This document shows, piece after piece, positions 16,007-26,151 of a DNA stretch of 44,002 nt (the stretch's first letter is position 1; every line of letters begins with the position of its first letter). This stretch comes from a virus, in IMG/VR virus record IMGVR_UViG_3300025132_000081, positions 1-44,002 of that record; one strand, written 5' to 3'. The notes beneath the pieces were generated by a model, which was not told where the DNA came from, searched no databases, and saw nothing but the letters and a program-made list of their open reading frames with translations. The position numbers were made by a program, and so were the translations under genes.

Positions 16007-16782
16007 TAATCTATTCCCCTAAATCCTGGCGAACGAAGTTCACGTAAAGCAATCCGAACGGCATCCTCTTCATCTGTTGGTGTCCAACTTCCAAATAAAG
16101 GTTTTTCAGGTTGTTTTGGTAGAGTACCTAGTTCTGCTAAAGGCGTATCGATATCGGTTTGGTCGTCAAATGGTTCATATGGGTTTTCCATCTTTTCCAT
16201 CTCAAGCATAGGCTGCGATACGTCTGGTGAATCAATTGAATCATCCCAGGGTTGAGAATAAGCAGGACCACTATGCCCCATATCCATTGCATCTAAATCA
16301 TCGTATTCGCCGAGCTTCTGCTTCGTCGTTAGTTCAGCCGCTTTGGGTTTTGAACTAAACAGACCCGCCTCAATGCCCTGTGCAATAAAAGAACCTGCCG
16401 CCGACATTGCCGCGCCGACATATTGCATTGTCAGCTTTTTCATAAACGCTTTACGGTCTTCCGCCAGTGCGGTTAAACCAAACTCTTCTTGGCGACGTGC
16501 TCGGCCAACTGTCTCCACAACTGCTGTTTTGGTTTTTCGTGTTTTCTCTTCTTCGGCCATTTTTTCGCGAGCACGAGCAACGATTAACTGTCGTGTCATT
16601 TGCTTTAGGGCATCCAGCGAGATACCCATTCGTTTAGCCATCGGAGCACCTAATTTATCGATAGCTTCAGAAATCATCATTCCGACTTCTGGGTCTTCAG
16701 ACATGATACCTTCGTCTAGTCGGTCAAAACCTTGCTGGTAAATAGATAGACCCGTTTTTGCCGTTGCTGCTTTAATGGCCAT
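16006..16782 (-). CDS. internal virion protein, small
   Basis: 258 aa. The first half is helical and basic (about residues 45-118), with one mildly hydrophobic helix at about 119-141 (QYVGAAMSAAGSFIAQGI). The second half is acidic and Pro-rich, probably flexible (DDLDAMDMGHSGPAY and onward). No family is recognised. It directly follows the nozzle gene, with TAATG junctions on both sides, and begins the run of internal proteins that in T7-like phages form the DNA-ejection channel. Confidence 0.65.
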   Translation of the reverse strand: MAIKAATAKTGLSIYQQGFDRLDEGIMSEDPEVGMMISEAIDKLGAPMAKRMGISLDALKQMTRQLIVARAREKMAEEEKTRKTKTAVVETVGRARRQEEFGLTALAEDRKAFMKKLTMQYVGAAMSAAGSFIAQGIEAGLFSSKPKAAELTTKQKLGEYDDLDAMDMGHSGPAYSQPWDDSIDSPDVSQPMLEMEKMENPYEPFDDQTDIDTPLAELGTLPKQPEKPLFGSWTPTDEEDAVRIALRELRSPGFRGID

Positions 16783-19700
16783 TAGATTGTATCTCCCTTT
16801 GGAAGAGCAAAAGTTGTAGGTCGAAAGCCGACTTCTAATGCAATGCCATCTAATCGAAACATTTCATTCGATATTGTCGATGAGGCGTTAGGAGTAACCG
16901 TGTGCTTGATTTTTAAAGCTCGATTCTTCTGACGTTTGACTGGTATTCGGTAGATGTTTTTGTCTGTTAATGTCGACGCGGTTTTTGTTTGGCTATGAGC
17001 ACTAGATTCGTCGTAGTCCACAGTCATCTCAACCGTTATGTCGTGGTCGCCTTTATAGTCGCCTAGGAATTGAGCTTTGTAGACTCGCTGTGCGCCCTGA
17101 AGCTTATTCGTATAGATATAAGGTGTCTCGACGACCGTTGAGTACTTGCTGTATATGTCGCCGGATGCTCCGTATTTTGAATCCCAAAACTTGTCCTCGT
17201 TTTCTCGCCAAATGCCACCAACAACTGTTGAGTCAACATCCTCAGATAAGGTGCGACCGTGGTAATACGCATACCTGCTTCGGCCTAAATGAAGTCGACC
17301 GGCGTGCATGATTAGTCCACCGGAATTGTACCCAACGTAGGATTTGTCGTACGTGTATTGAGTCCACGAGTTAAACAGGTAGTTGTAGACTAAAACTATT
17401 TCATGACCAGCAGCGTCGTTACTGGTGTCGTTTTCGTCGTGCTTGTAACCCAAGGCAAAATACACTTCGTTTTTTGAGTCATCAATTGCGGTACCTAAAG
17501 CTCTATAAGTACTCAGGTCTTCAACTGGGGCGCCGATATAATCGATTTGCAGCTCTTTGTTCGCCAAATAGAATCCACGACCTGACTGATAGATAACGCC
17601 AGCCGGTGTGTTTGCATGCACTGTGCCCTCTATAGCTGCTCGACTAGCACGCAGCAGCATTGGGTCCGTAAATTTAGAAGTCTCACCGTTAGCGTCAGGG
17701 CCTTCACCCGATATCGCATAAAGATTGTTGTTGGTGAACACGAGCAAATGTTGACCTGTCGACTGTATTCCGTAAACCTTTTCGGTTCCGCTCTCTACTT
17801 CGCCAAACTGAAATTCAACGTCCGAAAATACCTCAGTAGCGTACAATCGAGCACTTGGTTTAGAAGCGTGTACTCTATTGTCTGTGGTTGCCAGCATTAC
17901 GCGGTTTTTATGTATCGCGATGTCGGTAACCGAGCCTAAGCTTCCAACGTTCTTCTCGTTATACAAATAAAGAGGTTCGTGAGCTGCTTCAGGGTTATCA
18001 GTAGGAAAGATGTCGATGTCCCTATAGGTATCTAAGAATTTAACCTTATCATCGTCCCAGTTGTTTCGCATGCTCCCGATACGATAATAAGTCGACTGGT
18101 CCAAAGTCGTTCGATACAATACGACCCTTACATCTTGATAGTAACGCAGGCTATGGTTGCAGGTGTAGACTTCAACAAAGAAATAACCATTATCGCTACC
18201 GGCTGTAATTTCTTTAGTTATCGGATCAGATGCTGTTGAGCGGTGTAAATTACCCGCTGAATCAACGTACTCATAAATAGCTTTATATTGATACGTTCCA
18301 CTTTTAATTCGTCCAACTGCACCGAACGCAGTACCTGTGCCATCTGTTACTTCTGCTATTTGTGGTGCCCGAAAAAAACCATTTTCGTGGCACTGGAAAC
18401 CATCGTAAGACTTTAAGTAACCACCACCTACCAACAAAGAATTATTATGTTCTACCGAAGGCAACGAGCGGTATGGTTTATGGCTGACGGTCACAATACT
18501 GGGTGAAAACGTAGCTGAATCTGAGGTAAGCATTACAGACCATTGATTGCTACCAATTAGCTTTTCGTCATCATAGCGACCAGGTATTACAGCAGCACAG
18601 CCATAATACATATGAGACGCTAGCTCGCATTCGGGTTCGTCTGTTGTGCCGCTTTTGCCAGCAGCAGTTGAGCCGGTAAAAGTAGACGTCAAGGTTAACG
18701 CGGTGTCACTTGTGATTTCGTCAACAGTGTAGGTGCCCTCGCTGCCAATCGTAATTCTATCACCAACCTGTACCTGAGTCGTAAATGCTGTAGAGCTTCC
18801 TTCTGTAATTGCTGTGCTGCCATTTGTTGCCTTAAACGTCCCACTTAAAGCCGTGACTGCGGTTACATCAAGAAAGCTTTTATTTAGCGTGTAGAAGTTT
18901 ATATACGGATTTACTGCAACGTCGCCCGTAGTTGTTTTAGCGACTGGTACACATCTGTCACGCCGGTAATTTTTTGCGGCAGGGGTGTTTAATAAAAAGT
19001 CTCTAAAAATGTAAGTTGCGCCAGCACCGAAGTTTAATTTGCTAGCCGCGTGTGAAGTTCTGCCTAAGGGAGCGACACATTCAGAACCCATAAAATAAAT
19101 ATGACCTTCATAAACCCAGGGGTCACTGTTAAGGCCCGTGTTGTATGCCACCTCATACTGTAGCGCGTTACCACTTGAGATTGTAAATTTGGCAGTACGC
19201 AAAGTTGTTTTATTAACTTTGTGAATGCTATCTCGTGTCTCGCTTACATAATAAACGCGAACGTCAGTTGACGGCGACGCACTAGGATCGAGAACTGCTG
19301 AACCGTTAAGTAATGGCTCATTGTCGTCACCTTCTATAATCGAACCGGTAAGGGATAAGGATGAACCGCTTGCGTCAATCAATGCTAATCTAGCACGTAC
19401 AGTGCTTGTGGGAGAATGATAATGATTAAAACCAATCGTGTAGCAGGCAGATGTATTGCTGGCAGCATTTGGTTTATGATGCCGCACAAAAACACCCATT
19501 GGATTTGGGTCTTCTTTTGAGTAGTCATGCAATGTCTGAACGGCAGTAGTATTTCCGATGTAATACGGAGAGCGCATTCCTGTGCTTGTTAACGAATCAT
19601 CGCTAGTGTCGATTTTAGCTTCGGTCAATGAATAAGAATAAGTAGCTACAGCAGCGTCTAGTCTCGAAAAAATAGCAATGCCGTCATCAGCGTCATCTCG

Positions 19701-20537
19701 CGTAAACGTGCAGGCGTCCCAGCATGCGAAAGAGCCAATGTCTCTAAAGCTAGAGCTTCCACTTGGTTTTTCTGAGGTTGCAACCGGTGTACCACTGCTC
19801 AAATCAATATCGATCATTCTGTACTTGAGAGTGTTATTCGCGCCAACGACTTTGTTATAGAAAATCACAAAACGAGTGCCTGAAGCTAACACTCGTGGTT
19901 TTGGTGCTAAGTATGCGCGTTCATCCTCATAGTTTGCACCCAAAGTCTGAAACGAGCTGTATGCAATAAGCTGTTTTTTGCCAACTTGAGACATTGTGTC
20001 AGCATCGTAAAGTTGTGCATAAACATAATACTGGGAAAAGTTGCTGCCTGCTGTTGTAGCTGTTTGGTAGGTAGCATCAATCTGATACCAAACTGCACAA
20101 ATCCAATTGCCATTAGATGCGTCGTCAATACGGGCCATCTCTGGCCGAGACTGAATTAAACCACGTTCATCACGAAACACATCGTTTTTCATCGTTACTG
20201 CATCGCACACACCCTTATCAGAATAATTATTTGTCGATTCCATCAGACCGTAAAGCTTATGGTCATCGAACATTAATAATTCTTTATCTCGCGTAGCAAT
20301 TTTTGAAACGTTCGTGAAACTAGTACCGGGTGTTAGATCCTCATCGTATTTTACATTGTTTACTCGATTGTTATTTTGTAGCGGTTCAATACCTGCCCGA
20401 CGTCGAATCTCACCGGTCTTTTCCATGCGGCCATTTTTAACATCCGCTAAAAAAGGCAAATTGAGAACACGGTCTGACGCTTTTTGGTTCAAACCTTTCT
20501 CAAAACTAAGTGATAAAACTTCCTTGTTAAGTGGCAT
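16782..20537 (-). CDS. tail nozzle (tubular protein B-like) protein
   Basis: 1251 aa from the ATG that overlaps the previous stop (TAATG); a GTG four codons earlier is less likely. The N-terminal SFEKGLNQKASDRVLNLPF and MEKTGEIRRRAGIEPL resemble the opening of many podophage nozzle proteins. The rest is beta-propeller-like, with repeated aromatic strands. An inserted beta module (about residues 585-645, with NGSTAITEGSSTAF and VGDRITIGSEGTYTV) probably projects from the tail. It lies between the adaptor and the internal proteins, as T7 gp12 does. It is much longer than gp12 (about 790 aa) because of these insertions. Confidence 0.75.
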   Translation of the reverse strand: MPLNKEVLSLSFEKGLNQKASDRVLNLPFLADVKNGRMEKTGEIRRRAGIEPLQNNNRVNNVKYDEDLTPGTSFTNVSKIATRDKELLMFDDHKLYGLMESTNNYSDKGVCDAVTMKNDVFRDERGLIQSRPEMARIDDASNGNWICAVWYQIDATYQTATTAGSNFSQYYVYAQLYDADTMSQVGKKQLIAYSSFQTLGANYEDERAYLAPKPRVLASGTRFVIFYNKVVGANNTLKYRMIDIDLSSGTPVATSEKPSGSSSFRDIGSFACWDACTFTRDDADDGIAIFSRLDAAVATYSYSLTEAKIDTSDDSLTSTGMRSPYYIGNTTAVQTLHDYSKEDPNPMGVFVRHHKPNAASNTSACYTIGFNHYHSPTSTVRARLALIDASGSSLSLTGSIIEGDDNEPLLNGSAVLDPSASPSTDVRVYYVSETRDSIHKVNKTTLRTAKFTISSGNALQYEVAYNTGLNSDPWVYEGHIYFMGSECVAPLGRTSHAASKLNFGAGATYIFRDFLLNTPAAKNYRRDRCVPVAKTTTGDVAVNPYINFYTLNKSFLDVTAVTALSGTFKATNGSTAITEGSSTAFTTQVQVGDRITIGSEGTYTVDEITSDTALTLTSTFTGSTAAGKSGTTDEPECELASHMYYGCAAVIPGRYDDEKLIGSNQWSVMLTSDSATFSPSIVTVSHKPYRSLPSVEHNNSLLVGGGYLKSYDGFQCHENGFFRAPQIAEVTDGTGTAFGAVGRIKSGTYQYKAIYEYVDSAGNLHRSTASDPITKEITAGSDNGYFFVEVYTCNHSLRYYQDVRVVLYRTTLDQSTYYRIGSMRNNWDDDKVKFLDTYRDIDIFPTDNPEAAHEPLYLYNEKNVGSLGSVTDIAIHKNRVMLATTDNRVHASKPSARLYATEVFSDVEFQFGEVESGTEKVYGIQSTGQHLLVFTNNNLYAISGEGPDANGETSKFTDPMLLRASRAAIEGTVHANTPAGVIYQSGRGFYLANKELQIDYIGAPVEDLSTYRALGTAIDDSKNEVYFALGYKHDENDTSNDAAGHEIVLVYNYLFNSWTQYTYDKSYVGYNSGGLIMHAGRLHLGRSRYAYYHGRTLSEDVDSTVVGGIWRENEDKFWDSKYGASGDIYSKYSTVVETPYIYTNKLQGAQRVYKAQFLGDYKGDHDITVEMTVDYDESSAHSQTKTASTLTDKNIYRIPVKRQKNRALKIKHTVTPNASSTISNEMFRLDGIALEVGFRPTTFALPKGDTI

Positions 20538-20842
20538 TAAAACACCCACAGACTGATGTTGCCCACCCGTGAACCGGTTAAAAACAAATAAGTCTCAGTG
20601 CTTTCAGAGCTTCGATGCACAAGACAATTGCTGTCTACGTCCACAACAATAAAACCTTTCGGTTTGCGCTTAAGGTTATGCGGAATTTGTTTCTCTGTTG
20701 TAGAAATTGAAATACCTTCAATAAGTCGGCCATTAATTATAGGCACTCTATCAAGAGCGCGAAACGCAGCTTCGATAGATGACTGCATCATAAAAACCGA
20801 AGGGTCTTTAATTTGCACTGGTGAGAATGTGTACCTCGCCAT
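20537..20842 (-). CDS. small conserved phage tail protein
   Basis: 101 aa. The core IPHNLKRKPKGFIVVDVDSN, followed by a strand pair ending SRVGNISLWVF, matches a frequent small phage protein with a beta sandwich that usually lies near tail genes. The function of that family is unknown. It sits between the adaptor and nozzle genes, 3 bases after the adaptor stop, and its own stop overlaps the nozzle start. A structural role at the tail is the natural reading. Confidence 0.65.
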   Translation of the reverse strand: MARYTFSPVQIKDPSVFMMQSSIEAAFRALDRVPIINGRLIEGISISTTEKQIPHNLKRKPKGFIVVDVDSNCLVHRSSESTETYLFLTGSRVGNISLWVF

Positions 20843-20845
20843 GAC

Positions 20846-21538
20846 TTACCCTATATAAAAAAGGTCGTGATAAAGTTCTGTTCCGCGATTTACATCAACA
20901 ATGCTCGTAGATTCACCGACATCCCGCTTAGTCGCAGCTTGCGTGATTCGGTTAGCCAACCGTTCAAGATTAGAGACTTCAAATTTAATGTCTGACTCTT
21001 CTTTGTTTTTGGCCAACATTACAGCGTAGGTCACCGGGTACTCTTCGTAGCCTGGAATAATCCCAGCTACTTCAGAGGAGATGTCATCCAAGTCGAATTG
21101 TGGCGCCGTATGCACGTACCAAAGTTTAATTGTACCTGTCGGCAGATCCTCAGGAATCAGCTTAATTTCGTCGCCAACAATTGCATACTCAACCAAGTCA
21201 ATTCCCGAAGCTTTAAACACCGGGTTTGAATACTGGTTTCGGTGCTGAAATTGAAAAGGCCTAACTCGTGATGTTGTGCCACCAGAAGCTGGCGTAAAAT
21301 CAACGCCCATTAACTTATAAAAATCAGTTGGCAATGCATAAGGCGCAGTGCCAGGGATGTCGAACGAATCGTCTGTTAGACCGTAGTTTTCGTGTGACGT
21401 TACAAGAATGTCCCACAGCTCACAGAGGCCTCGGTTTAAAAAATCCGTAAGCTCGTCATCTGAAACAAATTCAGAATTCTCGAAGTCGCCACGACGTCGC
21501 ACTCTAGTAATCATCTCCGATCTAACAATGCTCGCCAT
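20846..21538 (-). CDS. head-to-tail adaptor (tubular protein A-like) protein
   Basis: 230 aa from the ATG at 21538, which has TTGAGGTAG just upstream; a longer frame to 21580 adds residues with no ribosome site. The N-terminal helical part (VSDDELTDFLNRGLCELWDIL, in pieces), the ALPTDFYKLMGVDF strand, and the later KLIPEDLPTGTIKLWYVH and YEEYPVTYAVMLA helices follow the usual plan of podophage gp11-like adaptors, which close the portal after packaging and seat the nozzle. Its position after the capsid gene and before the nozzle supports this. Confidence 0.75.
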   Translation of the reverse strand: MASIVRSEMITRVRRRGDFENSEFVSDDELTDFLNRGLCELWDILVTSHENYGLTDDSFDIPGTAPYALPTDFYKLMGVDFTPASGGTTSRVRPFQFQHRNQYSNPVFKASGIDLVEYAIVGDEIKLIPEDLPTGTIKLWYVHTAPQFDLDDISSEVAGIIPGYEEYPVTYAVMLAKNKEESDIKFEVSNLERLANRITQAATKRDVGESTSIVDVNRGTELYHDLFYIG

Positions 21539-21586
21539 ATCTACCTCAAAAGAGGGTAGGGGGGCTGCGTCTCCCCCCATCCCAAG

Positions 21587-21802
21587 CTAGCTATCCAAAC
21601 CGCCGCCTGCGCTATGAATATCCAACAAATCAATTAACGCTGAACCAAATCGGCGGTAGTCGTCACCCTTTGCTGCGTCAAACGCAGAGCGCATTGCAGC
21701 ATCAAGTGCGACTTCCCGCTGGTTCGAAACGGAAGGTTCATCCCGCACAGCTTGTAGCTTTTGCAGGATGATTTCCGCGTCCTTTTTCGGATCAACAATC
21801 AT
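21587..21802 (-). CDS. small protein between capsid and adaptor genes, function unknown
   Basis: 71 aa, helical and charged, ending DLLDIHSAGGGLDS. The start overlaps the capsid stop as TAATG, so it is probably translated together with the capsid protein. No motif is recognised. A head-completion or capsid-associated role is a guess from position alone. Confidence 0.6.
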   Translation of the reverse strand: MIVDPKKDAEIILQKLQAVRDEPSVSNQREVALDAAMRSAFDAAKGDDYRRFGSALIDLLDIHSAGGGLDS

Positions 21803-23166
21803 TAGCTAAAGTCAATCCGTGACTGATTACCCGCATTTTTGCAGATTACATTGCCATAAAAACCGAGCCGGATTTCCATTGCATCTCGGTCAGAAATTCG
21901 CAAAAAGCTATTTCCATCTAGGTCAAGAATCTGTGGAGCCATGCCCAAAGATGCCAGTTCCCAATCTGACAATTTCAACAAATAGGCGCTGTTAGCCGGA
22001 CAGTCTGGGTCTGGAATAACTGATACCGGACCAGTTGGCAGGTGAATAACAATGCTACTGAAACCAAGCTCTAGAGTTTGGCCCATTCCCATGTTAATCC
22101 GAACACCAGTGTTAGTCTTGGTGCCACCCCCGTTGCTTGTACCGGCAGTCGTCACTTCCTTCATCAAGGACGTGTAGGTCGCGTAGTCACAGAAAATGTG
22201 ATCTGGCTTTGAACCTTCACGGCCAAGAACCTCAGAAGCTGAAACAAACGCATGATAAACGTCTGTGGTAGCTCCCGTAAAGCGGTGCCCTGACAAACGA
22301 GTATCAACTGAACGGTCTACGCCGAAAAAGCTGTCGCCTGCTGTTGGTGCCGTTGCTGGAATCCAAGCATCCAAGCCAGAAATGCGCTTGTAGTTTGCTT
22401 GGGAATCCGCCAAATCACCATCCATAAAGATAAGGTCATTGGCTGCAACAGCGTTACCGCCGGTCGATGTTGTTGTGACAACAATCTTACCAAGAGCACG
22501 GTCAACCTGAATGACCTCGTTTGTACCAGTCTTCTGGTTTCCATACGCAGTGTTCGCGATGAAAGCCAATTGCTGACCAACCTCAAAGTTAACAACGTCA
22601 CCAGTGTTACCCAGAGTAATGATAATCTGGTTACCAGCAATCGCGGTAAGTGGATCACCATCGTGGCTATCTACGCCAACAAGTGAACCAACTGTTCCAA
22701 TTTGACCAGAACCATCTCCGTAAACGCCGCGAGACAGTGAACGCTTGAGAGCATAACGAGCGCCACTAACTTCTACATCAAGATAATTTGCAAAAGCGCC
22801 AGCATCGCCGCGACTGCTCAAGATGGACTCAGTATCGAGCCTTGCCATGGCGAAATCGCGAACGCGGTGAACAAGATATTTTTCAACTTTGAAAGTTGAA
22901 GTGTTTGCTTGTGCAACTGCGAAGTCTTGCGACCGACGTGCGTTAGCTGCGTACTGAGCGACAACCGGATAATACGAACCAACAAAACCTTCGTATTTTG
23001 GCATTCGTGTAAAAAGACCATCGTGCTCATAAAGTGCTGTGAGCCAATTGGCGCGTCCGTAAAGTTCTTTAAGACCATCTTGCACAGCGGTCATGTCGAG
23101 TGAAACACCCGCATCGCCATAAGCTGCACCGTTGACGGTACCTGCTCCTAATTTACTGGTAGGCAT
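21802..23166 (-). CDS. major capsid protein
   Basis: 454 aa. It directly follows the scaffold gene and has the usual capsid size. The N-terminal arm is flexible; QDGLKELYGRANWLTALY begins a helix comparable to the HK97 N-arm and spine region, followed by a beta-rich middle (about residues 165-250) that looks like an inserted domain. The C-terminal IRLGFYGNVICKNAGNQS is typical of the end of HK97-fold capsid proteins. AAGGA lies upstream of the ATG. The call rests on position, length and composition; no sequence search was possible. Confidence 0.85.
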   Translation of the reverse strand: MPTSKLGAGTVNGAAYGDAGVSLDMTAVQDGLKELYGRANWLTALYEHDGLFTRMPKYEGFVGSYYPVVAQYAANARRSQDFAVAQANTSTFKVEKYLVHRVRDFAMARLDTESILSSRGDAGAFANYLDVEVSGARYALKRSLSRGVYGDGSGQIGTVGSLVGVDSHDGDPLTAIAGNQIIITLGNTGDVVNFEVGQQLAFIANTAYGNQKTGTNEVIQVDRALGKIVVTTTSTGGNAVAANDLIFMDGDLADSQANYKRISGLDAWIPATAPTAGDSFFGVDRSVDTRLSGHRFTGATTDVYHAFVSASEVLGREGSKPDHIFCDYATYTSLMKEVTTAGTSNGGGTKTNTGVRINMGMGQTLELGFSSIVIHLPTGPVSVIPDPDCPANSAYLLKLSDWELASLGMAPQILDLDGNSFLRISDRDAMEIRLGFYGNVICKNAGNQSRIDFS

Positions 23167-23176
23167 ATCTTATTCC

Positions 23177-24028
23177 TTACTGCCATTTGAGCGAATTTGC
23201 GAATTTCTGCAGTCGCTCGTGATGCGTTAAAACGCGAGGCTCTGTCGACGTAGCGGCAGCAGTCTGCGTGTTACTTAAAGTTTTAACTGATGGTGGGACT
23301 TTCTCCGTCTCACCTTCCATGGCAGCAGGGCTTGGAGCCTCGGCCTCTTTAGAGGCGTCAAACATTTGCTTCAGCGTGCGGGTGTTTGCAAACCGCGATA
23401 ATTCTTCGGCGTAGTGGTCATTGACTATCTTCGCCGCTGCCTCGAAACCGAGGTCTTCTCCTCCAGTCGCATTATAATGGTTCTGGAGAACTTGGTACAC
23501 CGTTTCCGCTGCACCAGCTTGTTTGACCAGTTCAAACTGGTCACCCTGATTATCTATCCAATTCTTGATATTATCAACATAAGAATTTTTAATTCCTTGA
23601 AGTCGGACAGACTCAGCCTTTTGAACTCGCTCTTCTTCTCTCGTTTTGAGATCTTGCAGCTCTTGTTTTTGCGCTTCCAGCTCACGTCGCAAAATAAGAT
23701 CTTGAGGGGATTCTCCCGCCACTTCGCGCCCGACAACTTCAGCCATATCAACACCCGCCTGTTTCAGGAACTCCTGCGGGTTTTGCTTGGCAAGTTCAAG
23801 ATTCTGTTTGTATTCCTGAACCTCGCGCATTTGCGCTTCAATACTTGCTTCACGTTGCTTTAGTTCTTTATCGCGTAGGTGCTGCATGCGCTCACGACGT
23901 GAAATTTCGGCAAAGCCAGAAGCATATTGATCGGCGGTCGGAGCCTCAGAGGGTGATTCGACCTCCGAGACTCCTGGTTCCGCTTGGGGGGTTTGCTCAA
24001 CCGGAACTTCGTTATTATTCTCATCCAT
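23177..24028 (-). CDS. capsid assembly scaffolding protein
   Basis: 283 aa, highly charged, rich in Glu, Gln and Ala, with an acidic disordered N-terminus and a long helix or coiled coil (about residues 45-190, with LRDKELKQREASIEAQMREV in part). There are few hydrophobic residues and no Cys. The basic, short C-terminal end (HHERLQKFANSLKWQ) could bind the capsid shell, as in other scaffolds. Its place between portal and capsid genes is the conserved scaffold position. Confidence 0.85.
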   Translation of the reverse strand: MDENNNEVPVEQTPQAEPGVSEVESPSEAPTADQYASGFAEISRRERMQHLRDKELKQREASIEAQMREVQEYKQNLELAKQNPQEFLKQAGVDMAEVVGREVAGESPQDLILRRELEAQKQELQDLKTREEERVQKAESVRLQGIKNSYVDNIKNWIDNQGDQFELVKQAGAAETVYQVLQNHYNATGGEDLGFEAAAKIVNDHYAEELSRFANTRTLKQMFDASKEAEAPSPAAMEGETEKVPPSVKTLSNTQTAAATSTEPRVLTHHERLQKFANSLKWQ

Positions 24029-24039
24029 ATTGATATTCC

Positions 24040-25953
24040 TTAGTATTGCGGTGCTGCTGGCGGTATTTCACCGCCACCTTCTGCACCCATAAGTTCAGGC
24101 GGCACTCCAGATGTAGCCGGTGGTGACCCGCCTTGTTGAGGTGGCATTTCGCCTCCCGCCATTAATTCCGGTGGCATTGCTGCACCACCTTGTGCGGCCA
24201 TAGCCATTTCTTGTGCTTTAGCTTGTTCTTCCGCTGCTGCTTGCTGAATCAGGTTCACAACGTTTTCTAGATAACGACGTAGCAGATCTAAGCGGTCTTC
24301 CGGTGCACCTTGGCCCTTCGCTCGAAGATAAGCAGAGTTGACCATTTTTACAGCCAATTGCAGGTCTTCAAATGATTCCGGCGGAATGTAGTTGCCGTGC
24401 TCCAGCATTTGGTCAATGACGTACATAATGTCTTGATAATGCGACGTTGCGAGCTGCGTTAGAGCTTCAGTATCAGGGTAATCAAGTAGCATCATCGATT
24501 GCATTGGATCGATAAGACCGGCCTGCGACATCTCGACTACAGATTGAAGTTTACCCGCTGGCGTGTCTGGCAGCAGGTTAGATGGAAACTTCTTCATCAC
24601 GTAGCAGTCTTTGTTTAAATCAATTTTAGACCACTTAATTTTTTGGATGTCTTTGTCGCCTGCATGGATGGCTTCAAGGTCTACACCATGTTCGAATAAC
24701 TCTCGTGTAACCTCAATCATATGGTCAGCAGCATCTAGAAACATTTGCTCGTACTGACGTTGGATAGACGCAAACCGCGTGGATGCTTGAGAAGCGTATT
24801 CGCGAAGTGCGACCCCCGACTCCAGACCGGTAGGGTTCTTAGCTTGGCTTTCCAAGGTTGATACACCAGCAATTTCATAGGCCCGATTAAAGATTCGGTC
24901 CATGTGCTGCATAACTTCCGGCGCCACAGTTTGGGGTACATGGTAGATAGGAGGTTGTCCTGTATATTCGACAATGCCCCACATCTCGTTTGTGATTGTG
25001 CCACGGCTGATCTGTGAACCAGTTTGCAAAAACAATTTTGGAGTGGCTTTCTTCATGCTTTCGGAAATAGCCCGACAAATCCAATTAAGTTCAACCTGCA
25101 AGCCGGTCAGTTGAGAACAAAGTCCTTCCGCAAAGAATCCCAATAGCCTTGGGGTCCAACGTAAGAAAACAAAGGGTAGTCCACGAGTCCATGGTCCTGA
25201 AAATAAATCAGCCCCATCAACGACAATTGCGTGACATCCGTCGTCGGCACCGGGACCAGAAGGCAAATGCCATCCTTCGACGACTTCAACCATGTCAGAA
25301 GTGTTTCGGGTGTGGCTTGCTGACTCCACTCTCGGGGCATCGTCAATTTTATCGGCAGAAGCTGGGAACATACGCTTAAGGACTTCGGCGTTAATGTATT
25401 TTCTCTGAAAAATCTGGCGCGGTTCACCGTTGATTGCTTCAGTCTCATCAATAATGACTTCATTTGGAAAAACTCGTTCACAATAGATACCATTCTCATC
25501 GCCATGTATTTTCATGACGCCCATCCCCATGACAGCGGCATCACGAAAGATTTGCGGTGCAACTTCATAGAGACGTGTCTTATAAAACAGACCAGAACAG
25601 AACTTGGTCAGACGTTTAGCTTTTTGCTGCTCGCTAAAACTGCCACCATCAGTCAGAAACTGAACCTTAGGGTAGGTCATCGTAATCTTGGACGTGACCG
25701 TGTCGACCATAGATTGGCAGAGATTCATTTGGACACGATGGCTTTGCCGGTGACTTTGAACCTTTGCGTAGCCATGCAGCGATAGGTCACGCATATAAAC
25801 GTTGCCGTAAAGGCGCATGTTGGTTAGCGCTTCCGCGTCACGGTCTTTCGCGTTTTCTCGCAATGCGTCAAACTTAGCGAGCATTCTAAGGTAAATGTTT
25901 TTTTTGGATTCCCACCAAAATTGCTTGTCGTAAATTCGTTCGCCGACACCCAT
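24040..25953 (-). CDS. portal protein
   Basis: 637 aa. The N-terminal helical region (RDAEALTNMRLYGNVYMRDL, then VQMNLCQSMVDTVTSKI) and the RDAAVMGMGVMKIHGD and RVFPNEVIIDETEA strands match the usual podophage portal plan. The middle contains TGLQVELNWICRAISESMKK and the stem helices; the C-terminus is Met/Gln/Pro/Gly-rich and flexible (AAQGGAAMPPELMAGG). It would form the dodecameric DNA channel and terminase dock. It lies between the large terminase and scaffold genes. GGGAG lies about 8 bases before the start. Confidence 0.88.
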   Translation of the reverse strand: MGVGERIYDKQFWWESKKNIYLRMLAKFDALRENAKDRDAEALTNMRLYGNVYMRDLSLHGYAKVQSHRQSHRVQMNLCQSMVDTVTSKITMTYPKVQFLTDGGSFSEQQKAKRLTKFCSGLFYKTRLYEVAPQIFRDAAVMGMGVMKIHGDENGIYCERVFPNEVIIDETEAINGEPRQIFQRKYINAEVLKRMFPASADKIDDAPRVESASHTRNTSDMVEVVEGWHLPSGPGADDGCHAIVVDGADLFSGPWTRGLPFVFLRWTPRLLGFFAEGLCSQLTGLQVELNWICRAISESMKKATPKLFLQTGSQISRGTITNEMWGIVEYTGQPPIYHVPQTVAPEVMQHMDRIFNRAYEIAGVSTLESQAKNPTGLESGVALREYASQASTRFASIQRQYEQMFLDAADHMIEVTRELFEHGVDLEAIHAGDKDIQKIKWSKIDLNKDCYVMKKFPSNLLPDTPAGKLQSVVEMSQAGLIDPMQSMMLLDYPDTEALTQLATSHYQDIMYVIDQMLEHGNYIPPESFEDLQLAVKMVNSAYLRAKGQGAPEDRLDLLRRYLENVVNLIQQAAAEEQAKAQEMAMAAQGGAAMPPELMAGGEMPPQQGGSPPATSGVPPELMGAEGGGEIPPAAPQY

Positions 25954-25956
25954 TGA

Positions 25957-26151
25957 TTAGCTCCCTGCCGAATAGAAGAGCATGTTTTCTTCTTCGGCTT
26001 TAAGTTGATCTGCGGTTTGAACTGCTGGCACGACTGTTGGACCGGGCACCGCATCGAAATGAAGCTCCAGAGCGCCAAATTTAAAGTGTCGAACACCCTC
26101 TGTCTTTAACAGGTCGATAATTGGTTTAAGTGTGTCTATTGAAAGTTCCAT
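25957..26151 (-). CDS. small protein between terminase and portal, function unknown
   Basis: 64 aa from the ATG at 26151, with GGGAAG 5 bases upstream; an ATG four codons earlier lies inside the terminase end without a ribosome site. The first half forms a helix and strand (IDTLKPIIDLLKTEGVRHFK, then ALELHF), the second half is Val/Pro-rich. It overlaps the terminase 3' end by 16 bases. Short proteins in this place are common in such phages; their role is not known. Confidence 0.6.
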   Translation of the reverse strand: MELSIDTLKPIIDLLKTEGVRHFKFGALELHFDAVPGPTVVPAVQTADQLKAEEENMLFYSAGS